This document shows, one piece after another, positions 6,983 through 13,075 of a stretch of DNA of 13,585 nt. The notes beneath the pieces are model-generated. The model saw only the letters and a list, made by a program, of their open reading frames with translations. It was not told where the DNA came from and did no database searches. This DNA comes from an uncultured Prevotella sp. (GTDB lineage Bacteria > Bacteroidota > Bacteroidia > Bacteroidales > Bacteroidaceae), in contig CAJLYG010000067.1 of NCBI GenBank assembly GCA_905210845.1, forward strand, positions 1-13,585, written 5' to 3'. How positions within the stretch are numbered: the stretch's first letter is position 1; each line of letters begins with the position of its first letter. A program made the position numbers and the translations under genes.

Positions 6983-8638
6983 TTGAATATATTCGTAGGG
7001 ATATTATTAGCTGCACAGATTACGTATGGATTGCCTGTCCATGATCGCGTATCGTTGGCTGGCAATTTCGGTGAACCGCGCCCTAATCATTTCCATGGGG
7101 GGATAGACATCAAGACGGACGGAAAAGAAGGCAAACCGGTATTCTCTATCGGAGACGGGTATGTCTCGCAGGTTACCATTGGGGTGGGAGGCTATGGGAA
7201 TGCCGTGTATATTCACCACCCGGAGGGATATACGAGCGTATATTGCCATTTGCACCATTTCATGCCTCAGATCGCGGCATCTGTCAGAAAGTGGCAGTAC
7301 GCACATCACAGCGATAAGGGAACAATGGTCTTCCCTCCTGCGGCAATACCGATAGCCCGCGGACAATTAATCGCTGCAAGTGGCAATACGGGGTCGTCTC
7401 AAGCTCCTCACTTGCATTTAGAAATACACGATTCCCGTAGTGGCAATTTGATGGATCCACTTCAGTTCTTAGGAGACAGCATCCAGGATGATGTACCTCC
7501 GAAGGCGTATGCCCTGATGGCATATCCCTTTCAAGGGGAAGGGGTGGTGAATGGCAGTTCCGACAAGCAGGACTTTACCTTCGCTTCTCATCGTCTGACG
7601 AAGAAACTGTATGCTTGGGGAAAGGTGGGTTTCGGCATTTGGGCGAACGATTTCATGCAAACATCGTCTTATAATCGTTACGGGATTCTCAAAACGGAGT
7701 TGTTCGTCGACCATCAACTGGTCTTCCGAGCTGTTGCCAATGACATCCCTGCCGACGAACAGATGCAGGTGAACGCATGGGGTGATCGGGATTATTATCT
7801 CAGAAAGGGGATCTGGTTTATGAAATCCTTTGCCCTCCCTGGGGTGACCTTGCCGGTCTTTACATTCGGGTCTGATCGGGGAGTCATCTATTTCGATCAG
7901 GAGCGTAACTATCACCTTGCCTATGTCTTGACAGATTTCAAGGGGAACACATCTACCTATACGTTGACGGTCACGGGAAAGAAAATGCCGCTTGGACCTA
8001 AACCCGAACTGAAGGACCCTCTCTATGCTTTGTGCTGGAATCGTGCCAACAACTTCCAGTTGCCGGGAATGCAACTAACTATAGGGGAGCATGCTTTAGC
8101 GGAGCATATAGAACTGAAGCCGAAGATAATCCGACGTCACAGCGGATGGTCAGATGCCTATCAGCTGTTTCCCACCTCCTTGCCGCTTTTCCATTATGCC
8201 AAGATCAGTCTCCGGGTAAGACGTCCAGTCGCTGACCCATCAAAATTATATGTGGTGAGCCATGATGGAACCGATCGCTATATGGGTGGTACCTATCACC
8301 GGGGATGGGTGACAGGGAAAGCTCGGGAGTTAGGATCTGTCTATGAATTGGCGTATGAAGACACACCACCGTTGCTTAACCCTGTCGGGCAGTCTTCGTG
8401 GAATGCGACACATGTGATCAGCATGGGGATCGTCGACACTCAGAGCGGCATTGCCTCTTATCAAGGTTATATTGATGGGCAGTTCGTCCTTTTCGAAGAG
8501 GTCAGGCAGAGTCCCTGGGTAAGGTGCGACCTGACAACGACTCCGCTGAAACGGTTGGGGAAATGGAGGCATTTTACCTTTGTTGCCACTGATCGCAGAA
8601 ATAACAAACGAGAATTTACGTCCCTTATTAAATATTGA
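6983..8638 (+). CDS. Exported M23-family metallopeptidase
   Basis: A LytM-like zinc peptidase probably acting on peptidoglycan cross-bridges or a related envelope target. The M23 domain is near the N-terminus: NHFHGGID (His38, Asp42), VFSIGDGYV, YGNAVYIHH, TSVYCHLHHF and the HLHLE motif (His143, His145). About 390 residues of beta-rich C-terminal region follow, as in full-length Bacteroidota homologues of around 550 residues. The start is problematic: the frame is closed by the nadC TAA at 6968-6970 and contains no ATG before about 7262, which lies inside the catalytic domain. The best choice is TTG at 6983, giving MNIFVGILLAAQITYG as a signal peptide; CTG at 6977 is the only near alternative. 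That signal peptide has no basic residue in its n-region, which is unusual. The catalytic residues are intact, so the protein is probably functional if it is translated and exported. Confidence 0.88.
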   Translation: MNIFVGILLAAQITYGLPVHDRVSLAGNFGEPRPNHFHGGIDIKTDGKEGKPVFSIGDGYVSQVTIGVGGYGNAVYIHHPEGYTSVYCHLHHFMPQIAASVRKWQYAHHSDKGTMVFPPAAIPIARGQLIAASGNTGSSQAPHLHLEIHDSRSGNLMDPLQFLGDSIQDDVPPKAYALMAYPFQGEGVVNGSSDKQDFTFASHRLTKKLYAWGKVGFGIWANDFMQTSSYNRYGILKTELFVDHQLVFRAVANDIPADEQMQVNAWGDRDYYLRKGIWFMKSFALPGVTLPVFTFGSDRGVIYFDQERNYHLAYVLTDFKGNTSTYTLTVTGKKMPLGPKPELKDPLYALCWNRANNFQLPGMQLTIGEHALAEHIELKPKIIRRHSGWSDAYQLFPTSLPLFHYAKISLRVRRPVADPSKLYVVSHDGTDRYMGGTYHRGWVTGKARELGSVYELAYEDTPPLLNPVGQSSWNATHVISMGIVDTQSGIASYQGYIDGQFVLFEEVRQSPWVRCDLTTTPLKRLGKWRHFTFVATDRRNNKREFTSLIKY

Positions 8639-8668
8639 ACAAAACAATTGGAAAAACTTAAGAATATG

Positions 8669-10321
8669 ATGAAACAGTATTTTAAAGCCTTATTAATTGC
8701 AGCATCTTTGTTGCCATTGAGATCATTCGCCTGTACCAACTTCATCGTTGGCAAGAAGGCATCAGTCGACGGTTCCGTCATTTGTAGCTATAATGCCGAT
8801 GATTATGGCATGTTCCAAGGTCTCTGCCATTATGCCGCTGCTACTCACAAGCCTGGTGAGATGCGGAAGATTTATGATTGGGATACGGGCGTCTATCACG
8901 GAGAGATTCCAGAGGCTCCTGTTACCTATAATGTTATTGGGAATATCAATGAATATCAGGTCACGATAGGGGAGACTACCTATGGAGGCAGGGAGGAGAT
9001 GGTTGATTCCACGGGCATCATCGACTATGGCTCACTGATCTATATCGGTTTGCAACGCTCACGTACGGCTCGCGAAGCGATTCGCACGATGACATCGTTG
9101 GCCGAGAAATACGGTTATAACAGCGAAGGAGAGACCTTCACGATCTGTGACCCGAATGAGGCATGGATCATGGAAATGATGGGTACCGGTGCTGGTTCTA
9201 AGGGCGTTGTGTGGGTAGCCATGCGCATTCCAGATGATGCCATCTGCGGTCATGCCAACCAAAGTCGCATCGGGAAGTTCAATATGAAGGACAAGAAAAA
9301 TGTCCTCTACTCAAAGAATGTCATCAGTTATGCGCGCAAGATGGGATGGTTCTCGGGGAAGGATGCTGACTTCTCCTGGAAGAACACCTATGCTTTTCCT
9401 GACTTTTCGGGGCGTCGTATCTGTGATGCCCGGGTTTGGAGCTTCTTCCATCGTTTTGCTGATGGCATGGACAAGTACCTGCCTTGGGCCTTGGGAAAGG
9501 ATCCGAACGCGGAAGATATGCCCCTTTGGGTCGTGCCTAAGCATAAGCTGAGCGTGCAGGATGTCGAGACAGCCATGAGAGACCATTATGAAGGGACTCC
9601 TTTGGCAATCGATGACAATAGCGTGGGTGGGGGAATCTGGAACATGCCTTACCGTCCGACTCCCTTGTACTTTAAGGTGAACGGGAAGCAGTATTTCAAC
9701 GAACGCCCCACAAGCACGCAACAGACGGGCTTCTCTTATGTCAGTCAGATGCGTGCATGGCTTCCCCGGCAGGTAGGAGGTATTCTTTGGTTTGGCAATG
9801 ATGACGGCAACATGGTGGCCTATACTCCTATTTACTGCGGCAATACAGTTCAACCCGAGTGCTACAATACGCCAGGTGCAGATGCTGTCACCTTCTCGGA
9901 TAAGAATGCTTTCTGGGTTTGCAATTGGGTTAGCAATATGGTATATCCCCGTTATAGCATGCTGTTCCCCTCGCTGAAAGAAGTCAGAGACAGCTTGGAG
10001 GGGAGCTATTTCAAGCAGCAGGCATCAGTAGAGGAGAAGGCACAGGCTCTTTATGGCAGTGATCCTGCCGCAGCCGTGAGATACCTGAATGAATATAGCA
10101 ATGAGAAGGCACAACAAATGTTGGCCCGTTGGAAGCAGCTCGCTGTCTATCTCATCGTCAAATACAATGATATGACAGTTCGTCCCGAGGACCATGGGCA
10201 TTTCTCCCGTACGAAGACAGGGTTAGGTGCGAAGGTCGCACGACCTGGATATCCAGAGGAGTATGCCAAGCATGTGATCCAGGCAACAGGTGACAAGTAC
10301 GCTGTGCCTGAAAAGAAATAG
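8669..10321 (+). CDS. Exported C69-family dipeptidase (Ntn hydrolase)
   Basis: A 550-residue Ntn-hydrolase-fold dipeptidase of the PepD/C69 family. After the signal peptide (KQYFKALLIAASLLPLRSFA), the mature protein would begin with Cys22 of CTNFIVGKKASVDGS, the expected N-terminal nucleophile, so signal cleavage itself would activate the enzyme. Other family-like segments are ITIGETTYGGREE, AREAIRTMTSLAEKYGY, EAWIMEMMGTGAGSKGVVWVAMRIPD and GHANQSRIG. The residue before the cysteine is Ala and -3 is Ser, so signal peptidase I, not LspA, is the likely processor. Two adjacent ATGs (8666 and 8669) are possible starts; I chose the second, though the first is equally possible. It lies 30 nt after the M23 peptidase on the same strand and may share its transcript. 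It ends at a strong terminator. Confidence 0.93.
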   Translation: MKQYFKALLIAASLLPLRSFACTNFIVGKKASVDGSVICSYNADDYGMFQGLCHYAAATHKPGEMRKIYDWDTGVYHGEIPEAPVTYNVIGNINEYQVTIGETTYGGREEMVDSTGIIDYGSLIYIGLQRSRTAREAIRTMTSLAEKYGYNSEGETFTICDPNEAWIMEMMGTGAGSKGVVWVAMRIPDDAICGHANQSRIGKFNMKDKKNVLYSKNVISYARKMGWFSGKDADFSWKNTYAFPDFSGRRICDARVWSFFHRFADGMDKYLPWALGKDPNAEDMPLWVVPKHKLSVQDVETAMRDHYEGTPLAIDDNSVGGGIWNMPYRPTPLYFKVNGKQYFNERPTSTQQTGFSYVSQMRAWLPRQVGGILWFGNDDGNMVAYTPIYCGNTVQPECYNTPGADAVTFSDKNAFWVCNWVSNMVYPRYSMLFPSLKEVRDSLEGSYFKQQASVEEKAQALYGSDPAAAVRYLNEYSNEKAQQMLARWKQLAVYLIVKYNDMTVRPEDHGHFSRTKTGLGAKVARPGYPEEYAKHVIQATGDKYAVPEKK

Positions 10322-10343
10322 GGAGAATCGTCCCTTTTAGACA

Positions 10344-10385
10344 AAATAATCCCGTAGACAAAAAGGGTTGTCTACGGGATTATTT
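10344..10385. terminator. Bidirectional intrinsic terminator
   Basis: A perfect 16-bp stem (10344-10359 with 10370-10385) closes on a 10-nt loop, and its ends are A/T-rich so that either strand would have U-rich RNA at the 3' side. It lies between the convergent dipeptidase (+) and coiled-coil lipoprotein (-) genes, 22 and 12 nt from their stops, and should end both transcripts. Confidence 0.88.
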
Positions 10386-10397
10386 ATTGTGTGACGA

Positions 10398-11294
10398 TCA
10401 ATATAACTTGATGATCAAGCATTTGCTGGTACTCCAGAAGAGGGCTGGGTCCTTAATCTTCAAGGTTGATGATCCTGTCTTGGGATGCTTGATGATCTCA
10501 TAGGACGAAGCTGGCATCTGTGTTAATACTTGTGGGTTGAGTGCCTGCAGTTCGGCTCCATCGTAATTGCGGATGTCTATCTTTCTGAAGCCTGCTGTAT
10601 TGATGTCACTTACGTCCACCTTTTTCTTTTGCAGGAAGCCTCCTTTCAAGATTCCCAACTTCTTCAGTTCCTTGCCAGTCGCAATCTTTACATATCCAGT
10701 GTGGATGGTCTGATCCTGTTCGTCAATGGTTGCCTTCTGGCTCTCAACGGTATTGCCTAATTCCTCGTTGCTGGCAGTCAGCTTCTTCACGTTTTCATTC
10801 AGCGAGGCAATGTCGGCATTCTTGTTGTTGAGTTCTTCTTTCAATTCTGCGATGGTCTCGTCTTTCTCGTCCAACTGCTTCTTGTAGTAGTCGATGAGCT
10901 TCTGGATCTTAGCTGTGTAACCACTCTTATCAGATTTCTTTTGCTGGGCTAACTGTTTCTCAAGGTCGGAGATACGTTGTTTCTGGCGTTGTATTAACTG
11001 CGACAAGGAAACGAGTTGCTCGCGCATCCTTACCTTGTCAATCCGGTTGCCTTCACGTCCTCCCATCTGCTTGAGCAGTCCTTCCTGGGCTGAGATGCTG
11101 TCGAGCCCGTCAGACATGATTGTGATGAAGTCCTGCATCGAATTGACATCTTGCTGATGAACACTGTCCTGAAGGGAGAGGGAGTCTAACTGCGATTGCA
11201 ACTGCTGTGATTGATTCCCATTTTTGCAGGAGAACATGGTGATAGAAAGAACCATCACCGCCATGAATAATACCAATTTTCTTTCCTTTTTCAT
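10398..11294 (-). CDS. Coiled-coil lipoprotein, Cbp1-like
   Basis: A 298-residue predicted lipoprotein. From the chosen ATG (11292-11294) it reads MKKERKLVLFMAVMVLSITMFSC, with a basic n-region, a hydrophobic core and Cys23 in a relaxed Bacteroidota lipobox. The next residues are KNGNQ, with no acidic surface-export signal, so it may stay periplasmic. A long heptad-rich coiled coil covers roughly residues 65-205, rich in E, K, Q and L. A C-terminal domain follows (about 205-298: HTGYVKIATGKELKKLGILKGG, then a region with YDGAELQALNPQ). Three matches to the Bacteroidota O-glycosylation sequon D(S/T)(A/I/L/V/M/T) lie near the N-terminus: DSL at 37, DSV at 43, DSI at 65. The layout resembles the Cbp1 collagen-binding glycoprotein family of Bacteroides; that link is from memory. 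An upstream in-frame ATG at 11339 would spoil the signal peptide. Confidence 0.85.
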   Translation of the reverse strand: MKKERKLVLFMAVMVLSITMFSCKNGNQSQQLQSQLDSLSLQDSVHQQDVNSMQDFITIMSDGLDSISAQEGLLKQMGGREGNRIDKVRMREQLVSLSQLIQRQKQRISDLEKQLAQQKKSDKSGYTAKIQKLIDYYKKQLDEKDETIAELKEELNNKNADIASLNENVKKLTASNEELGNTVESQKATIDEQDQTIHTGYVKIATGKELKKLGILKGGFLQKKKVDVSDINTAGFRKIDIRNYDGAELQALNPQVLTQMPASSYEIIKHPKTGSSTLKIKDPALFWSTSKCLIIKLY

Positions 11295-11324
11295 AATCTC
11301 AATATATTTTTTGTTATTCATATC

Positions 11325-11355
11325 CAAAATTCTGTTCATCTATCCATGATGCCAA
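11325..11355 (-). promoter_or_regulatory. Possible weak promoter for the coiled-coil lipoprotein
   Basis: On the minus strand TTGG (11355-11352) and GAATTTTG (11332-11325) are 19 nt apart. Each box differs from the TTTG / TAnnTTTG consensus at one fixed position. Transcription would start about 25 nt before the ATG. No better match is seen in the divergent intergenic region. Confidence 0.3.
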
Positions 11356-11510
11356 TGCTGTGCCAAAAAATCCATGTGGATATTTATTCCGTTGAATTAT
11401 AGCATGTTATGTTTTTGTTCTTGTGCATAGGACTGTGTCGTTCGCATGGGATTTTGGGGAATGATGGGGAATAAATCCACAAAAAAGACAGGCCATCTTC
11501 AATGAAATTA

Positions 11511-11531
11511 CGTATCTTTTCATAAGATACG
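11511..11531. repeat. Inverted repeat upstream of dinB, possible operator
   Basis: CGTATCTT (11511-11518) and AAGATACG (11524-11531) are perfect inverted arms separated by 5 nt. The element lies 36 nt before the -33 box of the dinB promoter, in the divergent intergenic region. It could be a regulator-binding site for dinB or for the divergent lipoprotein gene. It does not match the E. coli or Bacillus LexA boxes. Confidence 0.45.
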
Positions 11532-11567
11532 CTGCACCTCGGGAATAAAATAAAATCTTCGATATTT

Positions 11568-11598
11568 TTTGTATTCCACTCGGTTTGCAGTATCTTTG
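11568..11598 (+). promoter_or_regulatory. Consensus promoter for dinB
   Basis: TTTG (11568-11571) and TATCTTTG (11591-11598) are separated by 19 nt, a full match to the Bacteroides consensus. Transcription should begin around 11603-11606, only a few bases before the dinB ATG at 11608. The heptamer TTTGCAG occurs twice, 11 bp apart (11584-11590 and 11595-11601), across the -7 box. Confidence 0.8.
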
Positions 11599-11607
11599 CA
11601 GGGTAGT

Positions 11608-12702
11608 ATGGTACGCAAGATTATCCATATTGATATGGATGCTTTCTTTGCTTCCGTTGAACAAAGGGATCATCCAGAATGGCGGGGCATCCCACTCGCC
11701 GTCGGTTTCGATGGTCCTCGTGGCGTTGTCTCTACCGCGAGCTATGAAGCTCGGCATTACCACATCCATTCGGCGATGCCCATAGCAAGTGCCAAAAGGC
11801 TGTGCCCCTTCTTGAAAATCGTAGAACCGCATTTCGAACGGTATAGGGAGGTCAGCCGACAAGTGCATGACATCTTTCTGCAATATACGGATTTGGTGGA
11901 ACCGATCAGCATTGATGAGGCTTTCTTGGATGTGACGGATAATAAGAAAGGAATCGAATTTGCGCGGGATATTGCAATGGAGATCAAGCAAAAGATTAGG
12001 GAGAAGACGCAACTGACGGCTTCTGCTGGAGTGAGCTACAACAAATTATTGGCGAAGATCGCATCCGACTACAGGAAACCAGATGGACTGTTCGTGGTGC
12101 ATCCCGACAAGGCACTCGACTTCATCGCAGAATTGCCGGTGGAGGATTTCTGGGGAGTGGGTCCGAAGACGGCACAGAAAATGCACCAAATGGGTATTGT
12201 CAACGGTCAACAGCTGCGAGCGGTGAGCCGTTCCTATCTCATGCAGGTGTTCGGGAAGGCTGGTTCCTTATATTATGATTTCGCCCGAGGCATCGACAAC
12301 CGACCGGTTGTTGTCGAGCATGAGCGTAAGTCTGTGGGGTTTGAGCAAACATTCCTGACGGATATCTCCGTGCAATCCACGGTTATCATCGAACTGTACC
12401 ACATGGTACTCGAGCTGACGGAGCGTATCAAGAAAAGCGGATTCGAAGGTCGTACCCTGACCTTGAAGGTCAAGTTCCATGATTTTACCCAGATTACCCG
12501 TTCCCTGACACAGGAGAAGCGCCTTCATACTAAGGAGGAGATCTTGCCTTTGGCAAAACAGCTCCTGTGGGAAGTAGACTACGAACGGAATCCAATCCGG
12601 CTCTTAGGACTGTCGGTGAGCAACCCTGCTAATGACAAAGAATGGGCATACTCTCGTCCCCGATGGGTGGAAGGAATGTTGGATTTCAAGGGATTCTTAT
12701 AG
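11608..12702 (+). CDS. dinB: DNA polymerase IV (Y-family translesion polymerase)
   Basis: A 364-residue error-prone polymerase that copies past damaged bases. The N-terminus reads MVRKIIHIDMDAFFASVEQRD, with metal-binding Asp9 and the steric-gate aromatic at Phe14. The second catalytic motif SIDEAFLDVT provides Asp103 and Glu104. Further family segments are SYEAR, SAMP, TASAGVSYNKLLAKIASDYRKPDG, the helix-hairpin-helix FWGVGPKTAQKMHQMGI and a little-finger domain with ERKSVGFEQTF. The ATG is the only sensible start because Asp9 must be retained and no earlier ATG is in frame. The usual ARKFGVRSAMP stretch reads ARHYHIHSAMP, with His at several positions. I do not see a canonical QLxLF-type clamp-binding motif at the C-terminus, which ends in GMLDFKGFL. 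It is transcribed alone from its own promoter, divergent from the lipoprotein gene. Confidence 0.96.
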   Translation: MVRKIIHIDMDAFFASVEQRDHPEWRGIPLAVGFDGPRGVVSTASYEARHYHIHSAMPIASAKRLCPFLKIVEPHFERYREVSRQVHDIFLQYTDLVEPISIDEAFLDVTDNKKGIEFARDIAMEIKQKIREKTQLTASAGVSYNKLLAKIASDYRKPDGLFVVHPDKALDFIAELPVEDFWGVGPKTAQKMHQMGIVNGQQLRAVSRSYLMQVFGKAGSLYYDFARGIDNRPVVVEHERKSVGFEQTFLTDISVQSTVIIELYHMVLELTERIKKSGFEGRTLTLKVKFHDFTQITRSLTQEKRLHTKEEILPLAKQLLWEVDYERNPIRLLGLSVSNPANDKEWAYSRPRWVEGMLDFKGFL

Positions 12703-12751
12703 GTCAAAGCCATTGAAGGGGTAGGTCCAATAGAAAAAATCATCAGTTTAT

Positions 12752-12782
12752 TTTGCCATTTAAAAGATTTCGATTACCTTTG
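12752..12782 (+). promoter_or_regulatory. Consensus promoter for tRNA-Ser
   Basis: TTTG (12752-12755) and TACCTTTG (12775-12782) are 19 nt apart, a full consensus match. The predicted start falls around 12787-12791, just before the mature 5' end of the tRNA, leaving a very short 5' leader for RNase P. Confidence 0.85.
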
Positions 12783-12793
12783 CATGGCTAAAA

Positions 12794-12882
12794 GGAAGAT
12801 TGGCAGAGTGACCGAATGCGCTGGACTCGAAATCCGGTATACCCCTTTTCGGGTATCGGGGGTTTGAATCCCTCATCTTCCG
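12794..12882 (+). tRNA. tRNA-Ser (anticodon CGA)
   Basis: A class II tRNA of 89 nt. The acceptor arms GGAAGAT (12794-12800) and ATCTTCC (12875-12881) pair perfectly. The anticodon stem CTGGA/TCCGG holds the loop CTCGAAA, giving anticodon CGA for the codon UCG. The long variable arm pairs TACCC with GGGTA, and the T arm is GGGGG-TTTGAAT-CCCTC. The discriminator base is G (12882), as required for serine tRNAs. The following bases are CAA, so the CCA end is not encoded and must be added after transcription. Confidence 0.96.
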
Positions 12883-12883
12883 C

Positions 12884-12916
12884 AAAGAGAAGGTACGCAG
12901 GGACTTTCTCTTTTTT
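12884..12916 (+). terminator. Intrinsic terminator of the tRNA-Ser gene
   Basis: AAAGAGAAGGT (12884-12894) pairs with ACTTTCTCTTT (12903-12913), with one G-T wobble and an 8-nt loop, followed by a run of T to 12916. It starts 2 nt after the tRNA 3' end and should release a short precursor. Confidence 0.88.
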
Positions 12917-12934
12917 GTTTTGAGATGGTTTCCA

Positions 12935-13066
12935 TCAGGATATCTTCACCCTCGTTATAGGTCATCTATTGAGGCTCAATAGGTCATCCCCAGCCTCTTA
13001 ATAGGCCATCTCCTGCCTCGTAATAGATTATCCATTGCACGCTAAAAGGCTATCTCCTGCATTCTG
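12935..13066. repeat. Six-unit degenerate 22-bp tandem repeat
   Basis: Units begin at exactly 22-bp steps: 12935, 12957, 12979, 13001, 13023 and 13045. The best-conserved part is ATAGGTCATC; units 2 and 3 have it exactly, unit 4 has ATAGGCCATC, units 5 and 6 are ATAGATTATC and AAAGGCTATC, and unit 1 is a poor copy. The second halves vary around TCCTGCCTCGTA. A 22-bp period is not a multiple of three and there is no open frame, so it is non-coding. It lies between the tRNA terminator and the 3' end of the minus-strand transporter gene. The short, uniform period with no spacers rules out a CRISPR array. Confidence 0.85.
12966..12982. repeat. Palindrome within the 22-bp array
   Basis: CTATTGAG and CTCAATAG are perfect inverted 8-bp arms around a single central G. 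The palindrome spans the boundary of the second and third units and exists only there. Confidence 0.6.
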
Positions 13067-13075
13067 TTCCCAAAA

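Noticed and set aside
7007..8074. Minus-strand open frames of 119, 79 and 201 codons inside the M23 peptidase gene
   Set aside because: They are antisense shadows of a gene with intact catalytic motifs, and no domain is visible in them.
8551..8582. TACCTTTG near the end of the M23 gene as a promoter for the dipeptidase
   Set aside because: The -7 box is perfect, but no TTTG is found at the right distance and the bases encode conserved-looking protein, so chance is likely.
10321..10337. Short GGGA/TCCC hairpin with TTTT just after the dipeptidase stop
   Set aside because: The stem is only 4 bp and starts within the stop codon; the 16-bp stem right after it is a far better terminator.
12935..13066. 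CRISPR array
   Set aside because: The 22-bp units abut with no spacers, diverge strongly from each other, and no cas gene is nearby.
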